Positions 26,701-35,887 of a DNA stretch of 64,000 nucleotides are shown one piece after another. A program made the position numbers and the translations under genes. The DNA is taken from IMG/VR virus record IMGVR_UViG_3300042463_000877, positions 24,403-88,402 of that record; one strand, given 5' to 3'. How positions within the stretch are numbered: the first letter of the stretch is position 1; every line of letters starts with the position of its first letter. The notes below the pieces were generated by a model that was given only the letters and a program-made list of their open reading frames with translations, was not told the origin of the DNA and searched no databases. Source of the DNA: a virus.

Positions 26701-29700
26701 CTCAGAAAACATATTAGTTGAATTTGATTACCAAAACATATCAGTAATAGACCCAAACAAAGTAATAGATAACGATGGGAATGTTAAAGATAGGTTAATT
26801 AGACAGGAAGATTTGGTAATGTATGCCAACCTTGAATGTTCGGTAATACCCAGAACTAAATTAGCCGTTGGTGTTCCAGCAAATGAAGCTGTAAAAACAG
26901 TTTCGGTTGGAAAGATTAATTTTTTGAACCCAGGATTTAAACAATTTTTAGATACTAATTGGTCTGACGAATTAACTGGTAAAGGTACAATAGAAGGTAA
27001 GGGTGTGAATCAACCAAGAATCACGGTAACTCAAAACCCAAACTTGTCTGACGATTATTATATTAACCAAAGTTTATATTCAAACGGAGTTGAAGGTGCT
27101 GTTGATAATGGATTACTTGGTATAACCCAAATAAACATTGATTATGGTTTAGATTTTTTACCAGTAATTAGTATAACATTTGAAGACATTAAAGGTCGGG
27201 CATTATTTGAAGCCGGAAACAACTCACCTTATGCCGCATTTTTTCAATTACCTTATCCTGTTTTCTATTTAACAATAAAAGGTTATTTAGGTAAAGCAAT
27301 AAGGCTTCCATTAATGTTACATTCATTTACAAGTTCTTTTGATCCTTCTTCACATAACTTTAGAATCAACTGTCAGTTTTATACTTACAAATATACAATT
27401 ATGAGTCAGGTAAGTTGGGCCGCTATGTATGCGGTTCCATCTATGTACCAACTTTCAATAACAAAACCAACAACAGTAACAACAAATTCAAGCGGAGGAA
27501 ATTCACAAACAGAAACAGTTACAAGTAGCTTGGGTCTTCAGAAAATGAAAGAACTTTATTCTGAATATAAATCAAAAGGGTTAATCGATGATAATTTTCC
27601 GGAAATAACAATACTACAATTAAAAGAAAAACTTGAAAAACTAATAACAACAATTGAAGAAAAATTCAAAAAGAAAAATTTGGATGTTTTAAATAAAGTT
27701 GAAGATTATTTAATTAAGTTAGGTGAATACACTAGTGAAATATATTTGTATTCTGGTATTAATTCTTGGAAAGGAAGATGGTTTGACGATGAAAATGTTT
27801 TTATAAAAAACAACAAAGAAAAAACAGTTCTTTATAAATACAAACCAGAATTTAGTGATGCTCAACAAAAATCAAAAGCAATCACAGATTTAGATGGTAT
27901 TATAAAAAAATATAACAATATACTAACATCTAATTCTGCTATAGGTAAAGATATATCAATACCAATTACTATAGGTACATTTTTCCAAAATGTTAATATT
28001 GGTGATATTAATATATCTGAAACATACAAAAAAAGAATTGGACAAACTTTTTCTGGTTTATCAACCAGTGAAGAATATATTAAATATAGAAATGACCTTA
28101 ATAAAGAACTAACCGATTACTCAAATGTCGGACAATATCCTGGTTTAACATATTTTGAAGGACCAAAATCATATGAAGACTTGATTAAAAAAATTCAAGA
28201 AAAATATGAAATAAAGAAAAAAGAAATTGAAGAAAATATAACCAAAGAAATCCAAGCAGAATTTTCTAACCCAACAAATGGATTAGGTTTCCAACCAACA
28301 ATTAGAAATATTTTAGCAGTATTTTTTGCACAAGGTGAAGCTTTTTTACGAATGATGGATGATGTTCATACAAAAGCTTGGGATTTGAGGGATGACGCAA
28401 ATAGAAAAAAAGCCGTTTTTAACACAAGCCTTACGGTACAAAGTGTTGATTATAAAAATGGTGAATATGATTCACCAATTTATCCTTGGCCACAAATTAT
28501 AAAATCTTCAGTCGAGGAAGGTAAAGAAAAATATGAATTAGCATATCCTGGTGATGATGAGTTAGCTTTACAATTTAACGCGTATAATCCAGAAATTTGG
28601 CCAGAAGTACAATTTGTTGAAGAATTTTTAAGAGGTTATACACAAGTTAGTCCACCAAAATTTGATAACGGACCGACTGGTAATTTCTTAGAAAGACCAA
28701 ATAGATTTAGTTTTAATGCCACAGAATTTACAATTGGAAATGATGTTTACCAAAATACTGAAGAAGTAAAATTCTTCTATGAAATTTATGAAAGAATGTT
28801 TGTAAATTCTTTTTATTCTAAATTTAATCGAAAAAGCATTAAAGATAATAATATACAACAATATGTTGGTGAGTCAGAAACAACAGACATACTTAAAGCT
28901 ATAAGTGATGATAACCCATTCATAAGTCAAAAACTAAAAGAGTATAATATAAACGCCTCAATCTATGGTGGATTTTTAAGACACATCTCAAATCAAGGCG
29001 AAGGGCAAAGTTGGCAAAACTTTATTCGTGGGATTATTAATACACCATATTTGAAAAATGATACTGACGTTTCATTTTTTATGTATAAAGGTTCTATCCT
29101 AGACGAAGACAAGGCACTCCCAAACGTTGGTTTAACAAATGAACAACCAGTGATAAATTATTTTGGTGGGTCTGTAATAAATGATGATTATGATTTTACA
29201 GATTTATACCCATTAACTGATTTAGATTGGTGTAAAGACCATTTAGCAAATGGTAATGCAATCCAATCAAAGGTAGATGTATTTAAAACAAGTGATACGT
29301 TAGAATATAATAAATCTATCAAACTTGTAAAAAACAAAGAAAATCTTTTACCTATTGTTAATTTTAATTATAAGACTAGTGTTTTTGACCAAACACTTAA
29401 TTTACAAAATTTAGAAACTTTTTATAAAGAAAGAAAAATCAAAGAACAATATACAACCGAAGGAAATGTTGTTTATGAAAATTATGACGGCAAACTTGTT
29501 GCAAAACAAACAACATCATTATTTAATACACCATATTTTGCAAACGCAATCCAAAAAGGTTTATATGAATTTAAATATAGTTTAATAGAAAAATCACCTT
29601 ATAAGGCCGCGGCTTATCTATTTTTAAATAGTTTACCACTAGCGACATTAAGAGATAAATATAAAACATATAATTCAGATGGTTCTATAATAACAAATAG

Positions 29701-32700
29701 TTATATACTTCCTTCATTAAAAAAATTCGGAGCAATACACGAGGTACCTTATGCTTGGGTTTTAAAGTATGGTGGAATTTGGCACAGATACAAAAAATTC
29801 AAACTTGATGGTGTTGATATTTTAGACGGAATCTGGGATAACACAGACTATGTTGGTAATTATGATCCAGCATTTTCATCAACAACAACACAATATAACT
29901 TACAAGTTGATGGTACTAATTACGATATTGTATTAGATGGTGTTAACACATTAGGACCAAATCAAAAAACAATTATTAATACTGGATTTTATCCTAAATT
30001 ACTTGATGATTTTCACCTTTTCTTTAAAGGAACAAAATTATTTAGTCAAACATCAAACATTGAAGGAACGTATTATGTTACAGGTAATACCTTGGAGGTT
30101 GTTTCATTAAATTTTATTGCTTTAGAACCAGGATTAGTTTTATCCGGATCAACCTTAGCCCCAGGTACAACAATTATAGAACAAATAAGTGGTGCTACTG
30201 GAAGTACTGGAACTTATATAATAAGTCCCGTACAAGGTGTTGTGGTTTCACCACCAACAGTCGCACAACCATTTATTGTTACAAATAAACCAATACCTGG
30301 TTACCAAAACTCAAGTATACAAAACGCATTAAGTGAAAACTTTAGAATGGTCCCAACAACTAGTGCCTTAATTAATGAAGGACCTGGGATTCTTTCACCT
30401 AATAGTTCATTAATTTGTCTTCCTTGGAGTTGTTATACTCTTACACCAGATAAAAAATCAATTTACGTCCTACCATCTTTTGGTTCAAATGTTAATCAAG
30501 CAAAACAAGAATGTTTTAATAACAATGGTAGTATGAAAATTAATATAAGTAATAATCCCGCACTTCACAATGGGGCGGTAAGATTATTCTGGAAGGCACC
30601 AAACTACGGTTATTTTGATAATTCAAAATTAGCAAAACCACAACCAGACGAATATATAAGAGAAATTTTTACAAACGAAGAAGAACAACAAAATTTTGGA
30701 ATTTTTGGAGACCAAACAAAATACTCAAAAATAAGTGAATTATTTACAACATTTACACCAGAAATATTAGACCAATTTGAAAACCAATTCTTATTGTTTA
30801 GTAAGTCTGTTTATGATTTTGAAAGTAATTTACAACCAAGGGAAGATGAAATCACTGTTGAAGAAACATACGAAAATTTCCACGGATTAATGCGAACAAT
30901 GTTTAAAACAATTAATCCAGAAGGATTAACTGGAACTGCGTTAATTAATGAAATAACAGAAAACCAAAAAAAATCTTTTCAAAAAACAATTGAAACATTT
31001 ATGGATTACCAAGTCGTATTCAAATATGGTAACCCGTCTAATTTTGATAAAAAAATGTTTTATACATTCTCAACTGATTTTATACAAGACCCATACACTT
31101 GGGCAGGATATGTTCAAAATTCTCCTGGTTTATTACCAACGCAAGGAGGTACAATTACATTAGCACAATCTAAAATACAAAGTCCAGAAACTTGGAAAGC
31201 TTTAGAAACGTATGTTGGTTTTTCTGAAATACCAGAATTAGAATATACAAATAATGGTTCATACATTACCGATTTCTTTATTGATATGGATATGGAGTTT
31301 ACAGAAAGTAATGTAAAATTTTACGCACCAATGATTAAATTGTATGCAACACAAAAATTAAAAGACCCAACTTTAACAATGAATAAGTTTTTTGGTCTTA
31401 TGAACAGTTACATAAGGGATGGTGAAACATATTTGAATCTAATTTTAGATAACACTTTAACATCGGTTAGAAACAAACTAGGTAGTGTTTCGATTAAACA
31501 AAATCAAACTGGTGTAAAATTTAAAGAATATCTTGGTGAAATATCAAGATATGAAATGTGGGACTCTTTTAAAGGTATGAACGATTCCTGGATTGCAGGC
31601 GCTGATTTAAGAAGTAAAACATTATTTGAAGATGTTTTAATTGTTGATAGAGCGAGTAGAGATGTCGGACAAAAAATATTTGTTGATATTTTCTTACTTA
31701 AAGATAGGATAGGTCAATGGATGCACACAAATAATATGTTGGGTATTGTTAATACAATATTTTCCGATAATAGATTTACATACTGGATTTTACCAGCATA
31801 TGCTAATTTCTATAATGTACAAGACGTTTCTAAAAACCCAAATCCAAGACCAGAAGGTACTTTAGAGTTTGCTAAAACTTTATTTGGAACACACACAACA
31901 GTTGACTATCGTGAAACTGGATCAAAAATAGTTGCAATGTACGCACATGCTACTAGTCAACATTTGGCTATGAATGAAAATGCTGATTATAGATTTAGAG
32001 ACGATGCTTTTGATATGAGAAGAGCTAGTGATAATCCCTTAATAGAAAATCAAGAAGGTAAAACAAATTGGGATAAATCAAATAAAGTGGTCGGGTTCAA
32101 TGTTGATTTTGGACCACAAAATCAACAAATATTTAAACAAATAGATATTGGTCAAGACGTTGGAAAACCAACCGCAGAATCACTTGAAATGTTGAACCAA
32201 ATGGCAAACCAATCAAGAAATAGAACAAGTGCGTCACAGAGTGTTTCGTTATATAACATATATAGAAATAGAAGTTATAAATGTTCTATTGATATGTTGG
32301 GATGTGCACTTATACAACCAACGATGTACTTCAATCTTAGACACATTCCAATGTTTAGTGGTCCATATATGATTACAAATGTAAGTCACAGAATTAGTGA
32401 AAATGGTTTCGATACTTCAATTGAAGGTCAAAGACAACCTTTTTATAGTATTCCAGCAATTGACTCGTTATTACAATCATTAAGTACAAATATTCTTACA
32501 ACAATCAAAGAAAGAATTAAAGAAGAAGAAGAAGTTAAAAAAACAACTGAAACAAACAATGTAATAAAAGAAACTTCTGACGCAACTAATAAAGTACAAG
32601 AAGGAAATATATTCAAACCAGCCGAAATACAAAATTGTTCAAGTACGTTAAATAGTGCGTATGTAAATTATACAACAACAACACCAGTAAAAACAACAAT

Positions 32701-33226
32701 TACAATTGCTGAAGCTTACAATAAAATTACACAAATTGTTAATCAAAGCTCACAAAATAAACCACCACAAGAAATAAGTGCTGTAATTAACACTTTATTC
32801 TCTTTGATTTATTTTGCTAGTAAAAACGGTGAAAGTCTCTCAAGCTACAATAATAATTTTGCTTTGATACCACTAAATGCGAACTATGGTAGTTTGGCGT
32901 CAAAATATTTTAACAATAATTATTTTTGTTTATCAGGTTTTAATGAACAATTGTCATATGCAACATTTTCAAGTTTTGAATCACATATTAAATTTTTAGG
33001 TGAAAAATATGCTGAAAAAATATCGGCATCACAAATACCAAGTATAGTGCCAAATTCACCAATAAAAATACAATTATATGTTGTTAGTATTTCAGAATTC
33101 ATTGTTAATAATTTCCCAACAGAAAAAAATGTTTGGACTTCATTATCTGAACAAATTAAAACAGAATATATAAAAATTGTTTCAAACCCAATTAACTTTG
33201 TTTTAAACAATGTTCCTAAACCATAA
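26690..33226 (+). CDS. Giant baseplate/hub protein (2178 aa)
   Basis: The longest gene in the window. The N-terminus (residues about 130-240: LLGITQINIDYGLDFLPVIS, ITFEDIKGRALFEAG, YAAFFQLPYPVFYLTIKGYL) and the C-terminal part near 1870 (GCALIQPTMYFNLRHIPMFS, GPYMITNVSHRISENGFDTS) are beta-rich segments seen in baseplate proteins of related phages. Long coiled coils lie near 280-340 and 490-530. An inserted beta-module sits near 1135-1195 (GLVLSGSTLAPGTTIIEQIS, GATGSTGTYIISPVQGV). The last 250 residues are helical and Thr/Asn-rich. No enzymatic motif is seen. The first ATG (26690) is used; it overlaps the preceding gene. Confidence 0.78.
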   Translation: MEDNSENILVEFDYQNISVIDPNKVIDNDGNVKDRLIRQEDLVMYANLECSVIPRTKLAVGVPANEAVKTVSVGKINFLNPGFKQFLDTNWSDELTGKGTIEGKGVNQPRITVTQNPNLSDDYYINQSLYSNGVEGAVDNGLLGITQINIDYGLDFLPVISITFEDIKGRALFEAGNNSPYAAFFQLPYPVFYLTIKGYLGKAIRLPLMLHSFTSSFDPSSHNFRINCQFYTYKYTIMSQVSWAAMYAVPSMYQLSITKPTTVTTNSSGGNSQTETVTSSLGLQKMKELYSEYKSKGLIDDNFPEITILQLKEKLEKLITTIEEKFKKKNLDVLNKVEDYLIKLGEYTSEIYLYSGINSWKGRWFDDENVFIKNNKEKTVLYKYKPEFSDAQQKSKAITDLDGIIKKYNNILTSNSAIGKDISIPITIGTFFQNVNIGDINISETYKKRIGQTFSGLSTSEEYIKYRNDLNKELTDYSNVGQYPGLTYFEGPKSYEDLIKKIQEKYEIKKKEIEENITKEIQAEFSNPTNGLGFQPTIRNILAVFFAQGEAFLRMMDDVHTKAWDLRDDANRKKAVFNTSLTVQSVDYKNGEYDSPIYPWPQIIKSSVEEGKEKYELAYPGDDELALQFNAYNPEIWPEVQFVEEFLRGYTQVSPPKFDNGPTGNFLERPNRFSFNATEFTIGNDVYQNTEEVKFFYEIYERMFVNSFYSKFNRKSIKDNNIQQYVGESETTDILKAISDDNPFISQKLKEYNINASIYGGFLRHISNQGEGQSWQNFIRGIINTPYLKNDTDVSFFMYKGSILDEDKALPNVGLTNEQPVINYFGGSVINDDYDFTDLYPLTDLDWCKDHLANGNAIQSKVDVFKTSDTLEYNKSIKLVKNKENLLPIVNFNYKTSVFDQTLNLQNLETFYKERKIKEQYTTEGNVVYENYDGKLVAKQTTSLFNTPYFANAIQKGLYEFKYSLIEKSPYKAAAYLFLNSLPLATLRDKYKTYNSDGSIITNSYILPSLKKFGAIHEVPYAWVLKYGGIWHRYKKFKLDGVDILDGIWDNTDYVGNYDPAFSSTTTQYNLQVDGTNYDIVLDGVNTLGPNQKTIINTGFYPKLLDDFHLFFKGTKLFSQTSNIEGTYYVTGNTLEVVSLNFIALEPGLVLSGSTLAPGTTIIEQISGATGSTGTYIISPVQGVVVSPPTVAQPFIVTNKPIPGYQNSSIQNALSENFRMVPTTSALINEGPGILSPNSSLICLPWSCYTLTPDKKSIYVLPSFGSNVNQAKQECFNNNGSMKINISNNPALHNGAVRLFWKAPNYGYFDNSKLAKPQPDEYIREIFTNEEEQQNFGIFGDQTKYSKISELFTTFTPEILDQFENQFLLFSKSVYDFESNLQPREDEITVEETYENFHGLMRTMFKTINPEGLTGTALINEITENQKKSFQKTIETFMDYQVVFKYGNPSNFDKKMFYTFSTDFIQDPYTWAGYVQNSPGLLPTQGGTITLAQSKIQSPETWKALETYVGFSEIPELEYTNNGSYITDFFIDMDMEFTESNVKFYAPMIKLYATQKLKDPTLTMNKFFGLMNSYIRDGETYLNLILDNTLTSVRNKLGSVSIKQNQTGVKFKEYLGEISRYEMWDSFKGMNDSWIAGADLRSKTLFEDVLIVDRASRDVGQKIFVDIFLLKDRIGQWMHTNNMLGIVNTIFSDNRFTYWILPAYANFYNVQDVSKNPNPRPEGTLEFAKTLFGTHTTVDYRETGSKIVAMYAHATSQHLAMNENADYRFRDDAFDMRRASDNPLIENQEGKTNWDKSNKVVGFNVDFGPQNQQIFKQIDIGQDVGKPTAESLEMLNQMANQSRNRTSASQSVSLYNIYRNRSYKCSIDMLGCALIQPTMYFNLRHIPMFSGPYMITNVSHRISENGFDTSIEGQRQPFYSIPAIDSLLQSLSTNILTTIKERIKEEEEVKKTTETNNVIKETSDATNKVQEGNIFKPAEIQNCSSTLNSAYVNYTTTTPVKTTITIAEAYNKITQIVNQSSQNKPPQEISAVINTLFSLIYFASKNGESLSSYNNNFALIPLNANYGSLASKYFNNNYFCLSGFNEQLSYATFSSFESHIKFLGEKYAEKISASQIPSIVPNSPIKIQLYVVSISEFIVNNFPTEKNVWTSLSEQIKTEYIKIVSNPINFVLNNVPKP

Positions 33227-33247
33227 TAACTTTTTTATAAAGTAAGA

Positions 33248-33261
33248 TATTTATAAATAAA
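33248..33261 (+). promoter_or_regulatory. TATTTATMAATAAA motif before 74-aa gene
   Basis: TATTTATAAATAAA, containing exact TATAAATA, ends 8 nt before the ATG at 33270. Confidence 0.6.
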
Positions 33262-33269
33262 TAAAAAAT

Positions 33270-33494
33270 ATGAACACAAAACTAATATTGGATAATTACT
33301 TAGGTAAGAACACAAGAATGTCAGAAAAAGACGCTGGTAATGGATTTAAAGAAGTATGTGATTTAGATACTGGTGATTGTTATACAGTTAGAATGAAAGA
33401 TGGTCTAATTGAAAGAGTTGATAACACAATGAAACAATTTAAAAAAATTCAGGTTGAAACAAAATCTGGAATAAAAACATTATTAAACGGATAA
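33270..33494 (+). CDS. Small hypothetical protein (74 aa)
   Basis: 74 residues, soluble, with two Cys in CDLDTGDCY. It begins MNTKLILDNYLGKNTRMSEK and ends KSGIKTLLNG. I do not recognise a family. Its stop is 1 nt before the next ATG, so it is coupled to the Pro-rich acidic protein. Its own TATTTATAAATAAA motif marks the start of a two-gene unit placed between the baseplate and replication blocks. Confidence 0.75.
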   Translation: MNTKLILDNYLGKNTRMSEKDAGNGFKEVCDLDTGDCYTVRMKDGLIERVDNTMKQFKKIQVETKSGIKTLLNG

Positions 33495-33495
33495 G

Positions 33496-34179
33496 ATGAG
33501 TGTAGACCAAAAAATTCTAGAAGAAATTGCAAGATACAATAGTATCAACAAATACATTATGGAGCAAGTTCCACCCCCTCCTCCAGGAGACGAATTAGGA
33601 GCACCACCACCCCCAGGAGGTGAAGCACCAATAGGTGGAGAAACACCACCACCGGCAGGAGGAGCACCACCACCGGCAGGAGCTGTACCGGGTGCACCAG
33701 CGCCACCAACAGAAGGTGAACCAGTTGATGTTGAAGCTGATGCTGACGTAGAAGAAATTGGTGCTGATGAAGAAGGTGGAGAAGAAGAAATTGATATTAC
33801 AGATCTTGTTGATACACAAAAAACAATGTCAGATAAACAAGAAGAATATTTTAATAATCTTTTTTCACAACTTTCAAACCTAGAATCAAAACTTGGTGAA
33901 ATGGACCAACTTGTTAATAAAATTAATTCGCTTGAAACTAAGTTTGACCAATTTAGACCAAAAACACCAGAAGAAAAACTTGAATTAAGAAGTTTAGATT
34001 CTGGACCATTTAAACAAAAACTATCTGATTTCTTTGTTGATAAACAAGAAGAAATGAAACAATCTGGTAAAAATGAATATGTATTAACATCTGATGATGT
34101 TGAAGAGTATTCACCAGAAGAAGTAAAAACCTCTTTTAATGACTACGAAGATGAAGATGAAAACAATATGATGAGATAA
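33496..34179 (+). CDS. Pro-rich, acidic coiled-coil protein
   Basis: 227 residues in three parts. An N-terminal amphipathic helix (MSVDQKILEEIARYNSINKY) ends in IMEQ and resembles the cargo tags of other genes. A Pro/Gly-rich stretch (about 25-75) contains PPPPPGDELGAPPPPGG and repeats of PPPAGG. An acidic, then coiled-coil region (about 75-227) includes EEYFNNLFSQLSNLESKLGE and many Asp/Glu to the C-terminus. Such composition suits a scaffold-like or head-internal protein, but I cannot name it. The minus-strand frame across the Pro-rich part is a shadow. Confidence 0.75.
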   Translation: MSVDQKILEEIARYNSINKYIMEQVPPPPPGDELGAPPPPGGEAPIGGETPPPAGGAPPPAGAVPGAPAPPTEGEPVDVEADADVEEIGADEEGGEEEIDITDLVDTQKTMSDKQEEYFNNLFSQLSNLESKLGEMDQLVNKINSLETKFDQFRPKTPEEKLELRSLDSGPFKQKLSDFFVDKQEEMKQSGKNEYVLTSDDVEEYSPEEVKTSFNDYEDEDENNMMR

Positions 34180-34209
34180 TTTTAAGGTCGCACAAGACGA
34201 CCTTAAAAT
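34179..34209 (+). terminator. Terminator between Pro-rich gene and SSB gene
   Basis: ATTTTAAGGTCG (34179-34190) pairs perfectly with CGACCTTAAAAT (34198-34209) around a 7-nt loop, followed by TTCTTG. Confidence 0.75.
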
Positions 34210-34215
34210 TTCTTG

Positions 34216-34244
34216 TTGACTGCGACACAAATTTTAACTATAAT
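34216..34244 (+). promoter_or_regulatory. Near-consensus sigma70 promoter for SSB/replication operon
   Basis: TTGACT (34216-34221) and TATAAT (34239-34244) are 17 nt apart, just after the terminator and 31 nt before the SSB ATG. It is the best sigma70-like promoter found and probably drives the early replication block. Confidence 0.7.
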
Positions 34245-34275
34245 TTCTATTGTAAACTTTTAATAAATAATATAT

Positions 34276-35142
34276 ATGGCGACAAACAATGTTTTAGATG
34301 CAGTTTTGGCTCAGTATGAAAGCTCAAAACAAAGTGGTTCTTCTTCCACTTCAAAAATGTCTCAAGAAGAAAGAATGAAAAAGTATTTTGCTGCAATACT
34401 TAAAGACAATGAAAAGCAAGCACAAAAAAGAATCCGTATCTTACCTACACCGGACGGTTCTTCACCATTCAAAGAAGTTTGGTTTCACGAAATCAATGTT
34501 GATGGTAAATGGCAAAAATTCTATGATCCAGGAAAAAACGACAACGAACGCTCACCTTTAAGTGAAGTTTACGATGTCCTTATGTCTACTGGTAAAGAAT
34601 CAGACAAAGAATTAGCAAAACAATACAAACCACGTAAGTTTTATATTGTTAAAGTTATTGACCGTGATAACGAACAAGATGGTCCTAAATTCTGGAGATT
34701 CAAACACAATTACAAACAAGAAGGAATTTTTGATAAAATCATTCCAATCTACAAAGCAAAAGGTGATGTAGCTGATGGTGAAAAAGGTAGAGACCTTATT
34801 TTAGAATTAACAAAAGCAAAAACACCAAAAGGTGCGTTCTATACTGTAATCCAAACAGTTATGTATGATGATCCATCTCAAGTACACGAAGATGAAGATA
34901 CAATGAAAGAATGGATTGAAGATGAACTTACTTGGGAGGATGTTTATTCTAAAAAACCTGCTGAATACCTTGAATCAATCGCTCGTGGTGAAACACCAAG
35001 ATGGGACTCAGATACTGGAAAATACATTTATTCTAACAATGAAGAAAGTGAAGTTTCTATGGGTGGCAAGAAAGTAAAAGAAGAAAAAAAGGTTGTTGAC
35101 CCACAGGAAGATGACGATATCGACGAAGAATTACCGTTCTAA
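34276..35142 (+). CDS. 32: Single-stranded DNA-binding protein (T4 gp32-like)
   Basis: 288 residues, close to T4 gp32 (301 aa). It coats ssDNA and organises polymerase, helicase and recombinase. The N-terminal basic/amphipathic arm is MATNNVLDAVLAQYESSK; the core has RIRILPTPDGSSPFKEVWFH and KFWRFKHNYKQEG with aromatic residues suited to ssDNA stacking. The C-terminus is very acidic and ends DDDIDEELPF, the typical SSB tip for protein partners. I do not see an obvious Cys-based zinc site like that of T4 gp32. Its strong promoter and flanking terminators fit high expression. Confidence 0.9.
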   Translation: MATNNVLDAVLAQYESSKQSGSSSTSKMSQEERMKKYFAAILKDNEKQAQKRIRILPTPDGSSPFKEVWFHEINVDGKWQKFYDPGKNDNERSPLSEVYDVLMSTGKESDKELAKQYKPRKFYIVKVIDRDNEQDGPKFWRFKHNYKQEGIFDKIIPIYKAKGDVADGEKGRDLILELTKAKTPKGAFYTVIQTVMYDDPSQVHEDEDTMKEWIEDELTWEDVYSKKPAEYLESIARGETPRWDSDTGKYIYSNNEESEVSMGGKKVKEEKKVVDPQEDDDIDEELPF

Positions 35143-35150
35143 TATTAATT

Positions 35151-35183
35151 AACTTGGACATTTAACTAAAAGATGTCCAAGTT
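35151..35183 (+). terminator. Terminator after SSB gene
   Basis: AACTTGGACAT (35151-35161) pairs with ATGTCCAAGTT (35173-35183), followed by TTATCTT. The T tract is short, so it may be partial, allowing read-through into the glycosyltransferase and uvsX genes. Confidence 0.7.
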
Positions 35184-35195
35184 TTATCTTATTTT

Positions 35196-35876
35196 ATGAT
35201 TTCAGTATTAACATTAACTTATCAAAGACACCATATTTTAGAAGAAGCAATTCATTCGTTTTTATTACAGAACGAACCAGATTCTGAAATGATTGTTGTA
35301 AACGATAGCCCAGGTACATTCTACAACTTTTCACACCCACAGGTTAAAATTTTTAATTTGGACAAAAGATTTTCAAGCATCTCTAAAAAATTAGAATGGG
35401 GTTTTAAAAATTGTTCTTTTGATTTTATATATAGACTTGACGACGACGATCTTTTAGTACCAAAAGGGTTGAAACAGTCAAAAGAAATGATTATAAATAA
35501 TCCTGGATATGAAATATACCGACCAAAATCTTTTTATTATTTTGAAAATAATAATTTTATAAGTATAGAAAGTAACTTAAATAGTGGAAATATCTACACT
35601 AAAAAATATATTGAAAGAATACAATTTGGTGATAAAAGTTGGGGTGAAGATTATGATATAACCCTTGGTTTTAACGCAAAAATATTTGAAGACGAAACTG
35701 TAAAAACTATGATTTATAGGTGGGGTATGGGAACGTATCACGTTTCTGGAATGGGTAACATATCAAATGAGGAAATATTTAAATGGACAGATAAAATAAC
35801 TAAAAATAATGTTGGAAATATTACATTAAATCCATGTTTTAATGATGATTATTATAAAATGATTGATTATATTTAA
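35196..35876 (+). CDS. Family 2-type glycosyltransferase (GT-A fold)
   Basis: 226 residues. MISVLTLTYQRHHILEEAIH is the N-terminal beta-alpha of GT2 enzymes, VVNDSP the nucleotide-binding strand, and YRLDDDDLLVPKGL the DXD metal/nucleotide-sugar site. The C-terminal half (SWGEDYDITLGFNAKIFEDE, MGTYHVSGMG) carries a likely catalytic acidic WGEDYD. It is short, with no membrane segment, so probably cytosolic. Position between SSB and UvsX, next to a cytosine methyltransferase, makes DNA-base decoration one possibility; virion-protein glycosylation is another. The sugar and acceptor are unknown. Confidence 0.85.
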   Translation: MISVLTLTYQRHHILEEAIHSFLLQNEPDSEMIVVNDSPGTFYNFSHPQVKIFNLDKRFSSISKKLEWGFKNCSFDFIYRLDDDDLLVPKGLKQSKEMIINNPGYEIYRPKSFYYFENNNFISIESNLNSGNIYTKKYIERIQFGDKSWGEDYDITLGFNAKIFEDETVKTMIYRWGMGTYHVSGMGNISNEEIFKWTDKITKNNVGNITLNPCFNDDYYKMIDYI

Positions 35877-35887
35877 ATAAAATAATT

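Noticed and set aside
33595-33819. Minus-strand Trp/Cys-rich ORF
   Set aside because: Antisense of the Pro/Gly-rich coding stretch (CCA/GGA codons read backwards).
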